Assembly: GCA_038093975.1 (NCBI GenBank)
Contig: JBBPTG010000390.1
Coordinates: 1-17,136 of the forward strand
Length of the DNA stretch: 17,136 nucleotides
Source of the DNA: Chalciporus piperatus
Taxonomy: Eukaryota > Basidiomycota > Agaricomycetes > Boletales > Boletaceae
Direction of reading: 5' to 3'
Part shown: positions 8,544-16,887 of the stretch, one piece after another
How the letters are laid out: the number at the start of each line of letters is the position of its first letter
How positions within the stretch are numbered: the stretch's first letter is position 1
Made by a program: the position numbers and the translations under genes
Notes under the pieces: generated by a model
What the model was told of the DNA's origin: nothing
Databases searched by the model: none
Seen by the model: the letters and a program-made list of their open reading frames with translations, nothing else

Positions 8544-8823
8544 TTTCCAACGCTGCTCGTCGTTGGGCCACATAAGCTTTACCTATAAGACAATCCAAGT
8601 CACAACGGCGGTCTCGACGTCACTTTCATTGTCGACTTTGGTAGCGTCGTAGAATTGGGGTGTCACAATCGATGTGGGTGTGATTCGCATAAAGCTGCTG
8701 ACTCTCTCACTCCTAGTGAGATAGAAAATGTTAAGCACGAGGTCAGATTCACCATTTTTTCTTATTCGCGTCATTTTCGAGATCCTTGACGAAACCAGGT
8801 GGGCTGTGGAGTTTCTCAGGCAT
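8534..8823 (-). pseudogene. Truncated copy of the 347-aa gene, 5' exons
   Basis: Read down from ATG at 8823-8821: MPEKLHSPPGFVKDLENDAN, an intron with GTGAAT...CTAG ends, then SSFMRITPTSIVTPQFYDAT and KVDNESDVETAVVTW. This is nearly the same as the intact gene at 14963-14703. Right after VTWI the copy reads VL then a stop (TTATAG). About 75 bp spanning the splice donor and most of intron 2 of the intact gene is missing. The third exon (WPNDEQRWKVADE) is then cut by the element at 8533. Its continuation is found across the element at 6870-6856 (DESRNI against DESRHV in the intact gene), after which similarity ends. The copy is therefore a dead fragment that served as the insertion target. Confidence 0.85.
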
Positions 8824-9290
8824 GGCAAGGATTCAAGAGAATCGATGACGGTTTAAGCTGAGAGGCTGCGTGTCAGTGGATGAGAGGGATACTGAATTGT
8901 ATAGTAGAAAACTGGATGCGATGCCAGGATCTGATTATCCCATCAAATGCATTGTGTTTCACGATCCAAGAAGGGCAGGAATCCATCCCTCCCCCTGAAC
9001 GTGACACGTTTGGACCCTCAATTCACAGAACGAAGGCCCGGGTACGGAGCATGCACCAGATCCACTGGCTCAAATCAATTCTCTTCTCTCGGGGATCTCC
9101 AGGGCCCTTGAGGATTCGACGGCTTCTGCTCCACGCACCAGAGCTATGGTTCCGACCAGATAGCATGCGCAAGTTATAATTAGTATCCTGGCGCAACCCG
9201 ATCCAGGTCCCGATACGGGACTTTATTCGAGCAGTAGTTCGAAGTCAGCTCCAGAATGCGTCGAGGCTGGGGGTCTGTACTTGGTCTGTA

Positions 9291-9303
9291 CATTATAAAT
9301 TAG
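9291..9303 (+). promoter_or_regulatory. Possible TATA box
   Basis: ATTATAAATTAG lies only about 20 bp before the ATG at 9317. A typical TATA-to-start distance would place transcription near or past that ATG, so either the leader is extremely short or this is a chance match. GTCTGTAC occurs twice just upstream (9272-9293). Confidence 0.3.
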
Positions 9304-9316
9304 CCTTGGGTCACCC

Positions 9317-11565
9317 ATGGCTCACGACCGATATCTTCCAGCAGTGTTCACCCGCATCGAGATGACGCACGAAATCTTCCAGTCCATTCATGGCATTGAC
9401 CGTGCACGTCGTTCCATGACTTCAGCAGAGATCACGGCGCTCACCGAAAAGAAGAATGGCGGTCAAGGCGACTGGTTTGCTCAATTCCTCGCACGCACCT
9501 CAGTTGCCGATCGACAGCTCAGCCTTCGAGGATTGCTCACCGGGGCTCTTCACGGGAAGCCGTACCAGGCGTTTGCAGTCGCGGATGGAATCCACATCAT
9601 CTACGATCATGCCAATCCCGAGACACCTCTCAACTCCGTTGACCGCAATCTCCGTTTCGTGATTGTTGCTCTACCGGATTCCGACAAATGGAACCCACTG
9701 CTAGCACGAACCTTGTTTATTGTTGCCAGCGACTTGGTTGGGACCGACAATACCACATATCTTCAATGTGCTTCTTGGGATCCACATGCGTTGGCGGGAG
9801 GCAGTGGTCTGTTCAGATTCTATCAACGTGGTCCCAATGGATGGGATTACTTCGGAGACAGCTTCAACGCAGTAAGTACCCGTAGAACCTGTACAAAAAA
9901 CTTTGTTCATCGATCTTCATTGCAGTTCACTATAAAATCTGTGAACCGTGGAGTATTTGAAGGGTACGTGGTCGATATGACGAAAGCAACTTCGCGTTGA
10001 TGTCCTCAACTCTTGCCTCTAGCCACGTTGGCGGAGCTTTGGTCATGAAGGTGCTACTACATCCTAATGACCGTTCGATAAGCGTTCCCTGATCCATTAC
10101 AGGAGCTGACTCGTCCGTGGCCTCATTGGTACACTCCATCAACCATGGCCAACTTCAAGGACTCACTCGGTTCCACCCGCTCGACAGCTTCAAAGTGCGA
10201 CCCGAACAAGACCCTGTACGATGGTCTCTTTACCACACAATTTGGGCACCCCTTTGATAAGCTCGTAAGTCAACTCTCACAACACTGCTTGCGGATCAAT
10301 GTCGTACGTTTTGTTCAGGGTACCGCGGAAAGCCTTGAGCCTCTCGTTAGGGCGTCAGTGCTTCGATGGTATAAAACACGCTACTGTAAGTCCCTTTCCA
10401 CCAGCAAGGTTCTCCCCCGTCCTGCGCGCTCACTCCTATGCGCACAGATGCCAACTTCGTTTTCCCTTCCCAGACTGATGGCACGCTCACCACCAAGGCT
10501 ATAAAGAGCTGGGTCAGCCACATTTTACTCAGTAATGGAACGAACATCGCAGCTAGCGAGACTGCGACCGCGCAAATTAAAAAAATCAAGGTTGACATTG
10601 GCGCCCCCCCAATTACGCTCTTCATCAACTTGCATGCCCTGCAAGCTGTACTCCCTGACGTTGCCAAAGATATCCGATGGGTATGTAACATCACACGCTA
10701 CTCTACACCATATTTCAACTGATGTTCACAGGACTTCACTATCAAAAATGACGCCTATAAAGAAGCCGTAGAGGAGTTGAAGCTTTCGCTCTATTACTAT
10801 GACCTCACTTCCATGGAGAGCAAAATCGCCGTAGCTGACACGGAAGGACCGTTCGCGTTCTCCATCATCGAGCCTGGAATTGAGGATTATCAGGCTGTCT
10901 CGATTCTCGCCACCAACTCTGTCACGCTCTTACCCAAGAAGGCCATTGCAGCGATGCTGATGATAGACTTTTGGTACGTCATCCTCTAGGATATCTTGAC
11001 TGCCAGAATATCACATCGCTGATCACGGGATATTAGGAACCCTATGTACTCTGCGAAGCGCGCCAAGCTCATGGCCTACCTGCCCGAGACGGCTACTTTT
11101 GACGCTCCTAGCAAGACTTACGATTTTCTCCCTCAATTCATCGAAAAAGTGACAGCGTCCGCAGAATCAAAGACCAAGGATACTCCAGAGTACGATATCC
11201 TCGACATGCTCAAGCTCGGTGACGATGCCTGGGAAACCGCTTTCACCGAGAGGGTGAACGCCTACCTCCTCAAAGTTCATGCGCGTCTCATAGGGCATGC
11301 ACAGAAGGCCGCAGTGATGGACTACATGATTCTTGCGGAGGGGCGTCGACGACTCTACCAGGGTTGGCAAACAACCGGTCCCTCAATCTTGACATCGGGT
11401 CTTTATGAGACCAGGATGACATTGCCCATCGCTGCTCGCACAGGTCCATTCCCATTCAAGGAGATGGCCGAGAGCGGCAATGTATCAGAGATTGATCCCA
11501 CTCTCAAAGATGAGACGATCAAGGGGGCCGTAAAACGTGCTGGCAAGTGTCCGGCGCATGGTTGA
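9317..11565 (+). CDS. Eight-exon gene, 617-aa conserved protein of unknown function
   Basis: Exons: 9317-9871, 9926-9963, 10023-10050, 10103-10264, 10319-10385, 10448-10680, 10732-10973 and 11037-11565. Every junction keeps phase and GT...AG ends, and introns are 50-63 bp. There is no signal peptide or membrane segment, so a soluble cytosolic protein is likely. Landmarks: LRGLLTGALHGKPYQAFAV (about 73-91), FRFYQRGPNGWDYFGDSFNA (about 166-185), GGALVMKEL..PWPHWYTP (201-219), LRWYKTRYANFVFPSQTDG (around 285-305), and near 455-465 MLMIDFWNPMYSAKRAKLM. The C-terminal third is helical and ends KCPAHG. The pattern of short conserved aromatic words reminds me of an uncharacterised family in fungi and bacteria; I cannot name a domain or reaction. 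The gene has no broken exon and looks functional. It is next to two dead condensin-3 fragments and 1.8 kb from the 347-aa gene on the other strand, with which it converges. Confidence 0.82.
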
Positions 11566-11879
11566 AGTATCAAAAGTAAACCCAAATTCTTGGCCTAACG
11601 CGTTCTTGATCACGAAACCGTAGTAACTTGTACAAATAGTTGTTGTCGATCAAACTTCTTGAACTGGACGGCACCAGATAATTCAGGAGCTTTACGAGAT
11701 GCTAGCCTTACTGCCAGCAAGGAGGCATGTTACAAGTCTCATGACGGACATCTCGTCCGCAAATGCAACGCTCAGCAGTGTCCCCGGCATGTGAATTCAT
11801 CGTTTATCACAATCTCGTTCTCATCAAAGGTGTTCGAATTCTTCTCTCAGCGAAAACACTTACATAATTAATATCTAGA
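11566..11879. other. 3' flank of the 617-aa gene, no gene seen
   Basis: AT-richer sequence with no supported frame. It probably contains the 3' UTR of the 617-aa gene. No clear AATAAA signal is present. Confidence 0.4.
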
Positions 11880-12345
11880 GTGCTGACAGGAAGAGACGGT
11901 ATCAGTAGGTTTTCTTGCGAGACACTCGCTGGACGCAACAGGGAAAGGTTTCGGCAGAAATTTACACTGGCACCACCCCACTTCATGGGGATGGTAAACT
12001 GGACGATAGCCAGGTCCAGGATCGTCACACCAAGTATGTGGTTAGCGATAGTACACAGACAACGCAGCGCCAAACACCTCAACACATACAAACACCGCGG
12101 TACCAACCCCTCAGGCAACGTCTCCTGCGACACCATATCCCTCACAAGTTGAAACGTCTTTCGTCGACCGATCTCGTCAGTGTAGTCGACGTTGGTGGCC
12201 AGACAGAGGAGGGGAGCCGTGGTTTCCTGGGATTCGTGGTAAGGGTCGTAGAGGCATTGGATACGGTAAGCGAGGTGGGTGACCACGGGGAGTGAGATCT
12301 AGTGAGAGATCGAGTTTAGCTTGGTCGTTCGTAGCCATACATTGC
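11880..12345 (-). pseudogene. Condensin subunit 3 (CAP-G/Ycg1) relic, copy 2
   Basis: On the minus strand from 12345: MYGYE, then after a frame change VVTHLAYRIQCLYD, SQETTAPLLCLATNVDYTDE, IGRRKTFQLVRDMVSQETLP and EGLVPRCLYVLRCL (to about 12090). Compared with copy 1 it lacks the EEARLSQEFIISEFLR stretch, keeps the DEIGRRK segment in its native orientation, and then runs into unrelated sequence (ANHILGVTILDLAIVQFTIP) down to a stop near 11807. Similarity to copy 1 starts at almost the same base in both (GAGCAnTGTATGGCTACGAA), so they probably descend from one duplicated fragment rather than two independent captures. The normal protein is roughly 1,000 aa; this piece covers about 80. Confidence 0.75.
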
Positions 12346-13397
12346 TCAACGAACAGCACGCTACCTCTCAGGTGTCAACACGCGGATCTGGAAAACGTAG
12401 ATCAACCCTACGATATCACGCATACAACCACAAATGGAGACGTAGCTTTGAACCACAGCTAATCGAATTTGTCTACTCGCGTCGCAAACACGCCCAGCGT
12501 CCTCCGCGATCGTACTCTTAGTACTTCGAATCAAATAAACTTAATAACGCCACCATGTCCTCAATCACTCCCTTGCGCCGCTTCACCATCCTTGTGCTGC
12601 CCACTCTCCTCTCTCGCAACATCCACCCATGCACCCACCGACGCCCCCGCTGCACCTCTCACCGCTGGCACTCGGGCTCCCAACCGGTTCCTCACGATCA
12701 ATTCTCGTTGGGCGAGCCGCGATACTCAGGACGCGTGGGGTGGACGGAACCCATGGCACTGTCGGGGGTGAGTGCGCTCAAGAAGGACAGGGAAGTGTGT
12801 AGGGAGAAGGGGATGTTGAGGAAGGCTGCATGACAAGACTTCATTGTAAAATGGAAACGGGGTAAGTTATCGCAAGAGAAAGGAGAACTGGATGGGAGGG
12901 CGTACGCAGCGGGATCACAACTGACTGTGACGTGTTCTTGGACAGTCTTGTAGCCCGTGGGGCGACGCGATGAATTCGATGTCGGACATAGAGCGGACAC
13001 GAGGTCGAGAGCCAATGCATGCGATAGGATTGTCGATAGTGTGGTAGGCCCGGTCCAATGAGGAAGCATATCGGCAAGATACGCTTATCTTGTTGACGGA
13101 GTAACCACAGTTGTGAAGGATGGGTATACGCGTCTTGAGATCGTGTGAGGTGGCATGTTAGCGTGATGGTCTCGTTGAAGCTCGCTCATGTGCTTCCAAA
13201 TTTCCAATGGTGGGGTCCTCACGCTGCAGTTGTCGCGACTCGTTCACCGTGAACTTCAGCATAATTATAGAACTCGCTATAATCTGGTACATATTTCCAT
13301 CCGGCGTGACTTCAAAGCTTCATACTTTGTAAGGGAAGGGAACATATTCGCAGTAGCCATGAGTATGCCTACAAGGTCGATAGAGAACCCTGGCAAT
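12346..13397. other. Intergenic; one weak ORF at 12555-12833
   Basis: Only one candidate is worth recording: ATG at 12555 (context CGCCACCATG, a very good start) opens a 92-codon + frame beginning MSSITPLRRFTILVLPTLLS, an amphipathic/basic start that could be a signal or targeting peptide, and ending LRKAA at TGA 12833. The rest of that frame (HPCTHRRPRCTSHRWHSG) looks random, and another frame (APAAPLTAGTRAPNRFLTIN) looks equally protein-like, suggesting a frameshifted remnant. I do not recognise it. Nothing is supported in 12834-13397. Confidence 0.25.
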
Positions 13398-14963
13398 CTA
13401 TGTGCAGGGTTGGGGCTGCGCGGTGCCGTCCCATGCACTAGTTCTAGCAATGAGCGAAACGAAGATATAATCTAAATGACCGTGAACACATTTATGGATT
13501 CGGATAACATACAAAACACACCAGCAAGTTGGGCGCCATATTTGAGAGGTTTTCCATTGACCAAGAGATCGCCAACGACGTAACCTTTATCCTCGGGAAC
13601 CTGAAATTCTGCTCGCATGTACTATGTATGTGATTTCGGCTTAGCCCACGTCTGTTTGAACAATAATGAAAGTGGAGCAACGCTTACATGACCAGGCGAT
13701 CCACGTGTCCATTTCCAAAACGTCGAGGGGTCATCGTTCTTCCCCTCAGGAGGATCAACCATCCCCCAGGTTACGCTTCGGAGGAATCATTGTCATTGTT
13801 TGATTCACTCCAATGGGGGCACTGGAAGCTCACGAGTGGATGTACAAGCCGACCGGATCGTTGATGGTGAGTCTGCGGGGCAGCTGGCGAACTAGATTGT
13901 TGCAACATATTCCAATCTAGAGGAATATCGTGACCTCAGCACTGAGTTCGAAGGTTGAATAAACATACCTTACGTGCGGGTCGGAGGTTCTGCTTGACTC
14001 TCCAAAGTGGGAGCAGTTGATCAATTCCTGCGCATCGGTGATGATCGTTCCATCCCCGCGCTTTCTAACAATTGTGGCCCCACCTGCAAGAATGATCTCA
14101 GCAGACAAGGTGTTTGCACCATGAATCCTGTAAGCAAATGAGCACTCTTGGATGAATCGACCAAGTCAAGTTCATCCCGCTCACAGATTCACAATTGCTC
14201 CAGGCTTAGTGGAGTTGTTCCAGTCGTTCTCCTTTTTGTATATCCGTTTGCTAGTTCCTTTTTTTGTTTTTGTTTTTATTTCATCGTAAAGATCCGTTTC
14301 CATAATGTGGGCGTCGGCGTTGAGCTTCCTGTACAGAGCTAGGAGTGTTTTGGGCTGGTACCTAGCGAGGGTCTGGAAGTACTAAATAACAATTAATTGT
14401 ATCGTTGTGATTAGTATGGAATGCTTGATCTTACTTGGTGGCCCTCGCTTGAAAACACGATTTTGGTGATCTTGCCGTCTTCATTGCGTTTCACAGACCT
14501 ATTGATAAGGCGCTGATTCGAGTGGGGAACGACCAAGAAAAAATCAGACCCATACCATTCGAGGTATTCGTCTTGAACATGCCTAGATTCGTCCGCCGCT
14601 TTCCAACGCTCCTCATCGTTGGGCCTCCGACACTTTACACATGAAACGCGATTAGTCGAGATATCACCTTAACATCATCATGAAGCTGTAGCGATGCTGT
14701 ACCTGCTTGGGGAATCCAATCCAAGTCACAACGGCGGTCTCGACGTCACTTTCATTGTCGACTTTGGTAGCGTCGTAGAATTGGGGTGTCACAGTCGGCG
14801 ATATGGGTGCCAGTCGCATAAAACCGCTGACTGTCTGACTCCTAGGGAGATAGGAAGTGTTTAGCACGAGGTCGCAGATTCAGCCTTAGATTCACCATTT
14901 TTCCTTATTCGCGCCATTGAGATCATTGACGGAACCAGGTGGGCTGTGGAGTTTCTCAACCAT
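13398..14963 (-). CDS. Ten-exon gene, 347-aa conserved protein of unknown function
   Basis: Exons (minus, 5' to 3'): 14963-14896, 14841-14703, 14632-14556, 14498-14435, 14381-14185, 14127-13974, 13916-13834, 13775-13688, 13621-13522 and 13471-13398. The nine introns of 50-70 bp all have GT...AG and keep phase to TAG at 13400-13398. Landmarks: TPQFYDATKVDNESDVETAV in exon 2; RRPNDEERWKAADE then QDEYLEW (89-95); DGKITKIVFSSEG (102-114); NDWNNSTKPGAIVNL (168-182) with HGANTLSAEI (184-193); GDGTIITDAQELINCSHFGE then SDPH in exon 6; DPVGLYI (253-259); DPSTFWKWTRG (275-285); VPEDKGYVVGDLLVNGKPL (298-315) and YGAQLAD (318-324). This set of words belongs to a family I recall as conserved but uncharacterised in fungi and several bacterial groups. 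There is no signal peptide. A Lys-rich insert (about 151-167) looks lineage-specific. The start is fixed by the first ATG after a TATATAA box and by its conservation in the duplicated copy. Confidence 0.87.
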
Positions 14964-15210
14964 AGCAAGGATTGAGAATCGATGGGACTCGGTTTAAGCT
15001 AAGGGGTTGTGTGTCAGTGGATGAGGGGAAGTACTGGATTATATAGAAAACTGGATGCGATACCAGGATCGTCAATATCATGTAATATTGTGTCTCACGA
15101 TTCAAGAAGAGGCAGCGATCCATCTTCTCTCGGGGATCTCCCCAAGAAGATTCGATGGCTTCTGCAAGTCCACGCACCAGAGCTACTTATGGTTCTGACA
15201 AGATAGCATC
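14591..15210. repeat. Duplicated promoter and 5' region of the 347-aa gene (source)
   Basis: This is the intact partner of 8534-9165. It covers exons 1-3 and about 250 bp upstream of the ATG. The reading frame is intact here and broken there, so this is the parental-like copy. Confidence 0.85.
15039..15045 (-). promoter_or_regulatory. TATA box of the 347-aa gene
   Basis: TATATAA on the minus strand, 76 bp before the ATG at 14963. The spacing suits a core promoter with a leader of about 40-50 bases. The box is altered in the duplicated copy. Confidence 0.55.
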
Positions 15211-15246
15211 ATCAGCTGCCATTATGACAAATCGACTTCACCGATA

Positions 15247-15422
15247 AATCAAGGCTGGTTCCGAGTTCATCTTGGAAGACAGTCTCAGAAATTAAAAGAA
15301 TCCGAAACACCACCCGACCCCCGGAAAGGAAAGGGCAGAACATTCCCAGAATCGGCTCTTAGCTTCAAAGACCAGAGTAAGGTTGCCTCGAGGTTTCCGA
15401 GATGGGTTTGCCGGTCTACGAT
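15247..15422. repeat. Repeat A, copy 2
   Basis: Same orientation as 3005-3187. Its similarity stops at CTACGAT (15422), five bases before the candidate LTR begins, so the LTR element probably inserted here and cut the repeat. Confidence 0.85.
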
Positions 15423-15426
15423 TGCT

Positions 15427-15828
15427 TGTTGAATGTGCTAGACTCTGTAAGACCACTGAGTCACAATTGCAAGACTCCGAATGTAACGAATCATATCACG
15501 CGGCCGCCGAACCTAGCTGTCAAAGCTAGGTCTCGTCTTACTCAGCAGACCAGATAGCAGTATATAAAGATCCTGTCTGTGACTTCGTATCCCCAGTCAA
15601 TCTACCAGTGCTTTACCCTGTCTGTGTAGAGTTGGCTCTTCGTGCGACTTCACTTCCTCTTTGGTAGCTGAAGTTACATCTTTTTTGACACCACAAAGTC
15701 ACTGTTAACTTCTCTTTGATACTTTCTACTTCGTCGATAATCGATTGACCTAACGGGTAAGGCCCACCTGGAACGTCTCTCGATCCATCGACATCCAACA
15801 AAATACTTCAACATCTCTTTATTCAACA
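15427..15828 (+). mobile_element. Candidate 5' LTR
   Basis: It begins TGTTGAAT and ends ATTCAACA, an 8-bp TG...CA inverted end pair 402 bp apart. It contains a TATATAA box at 15561-15567 and, upstream of that, a perfect hairpin ACCTAGCT/AGCTAGGT (15511-15531). It lies just 22 bp before the gag-like ORF and starts where repeat A is interrupted. A shorter version ending at TTCAACA 15813 is possible. No 3' LTR is in the window, so this cannot be proved from the sequence alone. Confidence 0.6.
15561..15567 (+). promoter_or_regulatory. TATA box in the candidate LTR
   Basis: TATATAA followed by AGATCC. It is positioned to start a transcript about 260 bases before the gag-like ATG at 15851. Confidence 0.5.
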
Positions 15829-15850
15829 AACTCAAAAACCGATCTTCGAC

Positions 15851-16525
15851 ATGTCTAGATACAATCTCCGACCTCGCATCAGCACACTCGCCGCAAACCC
15901 GAGACGTCGGGCTCACAGTGAGTCGTCCCCGTTGGCACCTTTCCCTACCACTCCTCCAACGCTCGGACTACTTAGTCCTCGAGCAGGGGAAGGGCTGGCC
16001 GATGCGTCGCGATCTTATCGTGACGCTGTCGCCGCCGGAACGCCAACCCCACCTTCCTTGGTGGCTGGTAGCGAGTACTACGAGGACAATTCTGTTGCGT
16101 TAGCGACTATGTCAGTAGATCCAATCCAAAACGATTATGTTACCCCTACACGTGTGATACCTGGAGGCTTCCAGGCCAGCCCTGAACCCGAGGGTCAGGA
16201 AGAGTGGTCGGTAGTGCAGCGCCGAAGAAAGCGACCTACCGCCGCTAGCGCGTCGGATAACGAGCGAGTCGGGTCATCACCGACGTCGACTGTTCGACAG
16301 GCTGAAAGGAGCCTGAGCGCTGACGATCAACGTCGGATGGCTAAGCGTAGCCAAGCCGAGGCTTCGGCCCGAGACGCAACCAGCGAGAGCACGGCGTCTA
16401 CCGATGACGATGTCATTGATAAAGGCAAAGGAGTGGACCCTAGGAACTGGGGTCAACTCCACGTCGATCACGAAGAGATCGATCCAGTTCTTCAACGTGC
16501 ATCAGGGAAAACCTCCCCTGGATAA
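15851..16525 (+). CDS. Retrotransposon gag-like ORF, 3' truncated
   Basis: A single uninterrupted frame of 224 aa. It starts MSRYNLRPR (the YNLRPR opening is common in fungal and other retroelement gag/ORF1 proteins), has SRSYRDAVAAG (53-63), EEWSVVQRRRKRP (117-129) and an acidic/charged region ending DPRNWGQLHVDHEEIDPVLQ (196-215). It is rich in Ser/Pro/Arg/Asp and mostly disordered, with no zinc knuckle, protease or reverse transcriptase. Because LQRA is followed abruptly by SGKTSPG and a stop, and DNA composition turns AT-rich there, the natural protein probably continued and was cut at about 16503. ORF1 of a LINE is an alternative, but the LTR-like sequence upstream favours an LTR element. 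Its role would be the capsid of a virus-like particle in the cytoplasm. Confidence 0.6.
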   Translation: MSRYNLRPRISTLAANPRRRAHSESSPLAPFPTTPPTLGLLSPRAGEGLADASRSYRDAVAAGTPTPPSLVAGSEYYEDNSVALATMSVDPIQNDYVTPTRVIPGGFQASPEPEGQEEWSVVQRRRKRPTAASASDNERVGSSPTSTVRQAERSLSADDQRRMAKRSQAEASARDATSESTASTDDDVIDKGKGVDPRNWGQLHVDHEEIDPVLQRASGKTSPG

Positions 16526-16830
16526 TTGCATCAAATCCCATGTATTTTCAGGTAAAACTTGGTAAAATATGATAATAGCTCAATTTTCGCAATTTCATGA
16601 ATTACGAACTAATTCCTAGCCTCCTCTGATCATCCTGATAATTATCAAGAATTACTTCAAATACTTGATAATTCATGACTATTACTAGAGTAATTCTACT
16701 GCCATTCATTGCTCTTCTTTCAATTTAACTTCACACAAAGCAAGGATAGAGAAAGATAAATCATATATATTGCCAGTGGCAGTATTATCTACTACATCTC
16801 ATGTACTAATCTATCACTACAATAATGATG
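16503..16830. mobile_element. Probable inserted AT-rich element, left edge only
   Basis: At 16503 the gag-like frame meets CAGGGAAAACCTCCCCTGG, and GC content drops sharply. CAGGG at the very end is typical of hAT-type terminal repeats, but the other end is not in the window. Inside, TGATAATTATCA is a perfect 12-bp palindrome (about 16636-16647) and TTGATAATTCATGA follows. No coding frame is visible. Confidence 0.35.
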
Positions 16831-16887
16831 GGCTATGATGGGCTATGATGATGATGATGAGATGATGGACCTACCAGTGGTGATGGT
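16825..16887. repeat. GATGATG / ATGATGGGCT simple repeats
   Basis: ATGATGGGCT is repeated back to back, then GATGATGATGATGA and degenerate GATGGTGA words. This is ordinary slippage-type low complexity; related purine-rich G/T-rich words continue to about 17100. Confidence 0.7.

Larger units (their letters stand above)
8534..9165. repeat. Duplicated promoter and 5' region of the 347-aa gene (copy)
   Basis: It matches 14591-15210 in the same orientation with moderate divergence and indels, from CCGCCACTTTCCAACGCT through to CCAGATAGCAT. It includes the sequence upstream of the ATG, where the TATATAA box of the intact locus (15045-15039, minus) has become CTATACAAT. Similarity stops at about 9165. 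Confidence 0.85.

Noticed and set aside
7226..8573. Many 100-196 codon frames on both strands inside the transposon
   Set aside because: Shadow frames of GC-rich TCGTCG repeats; no transposase motif and no splice-consistent gene.
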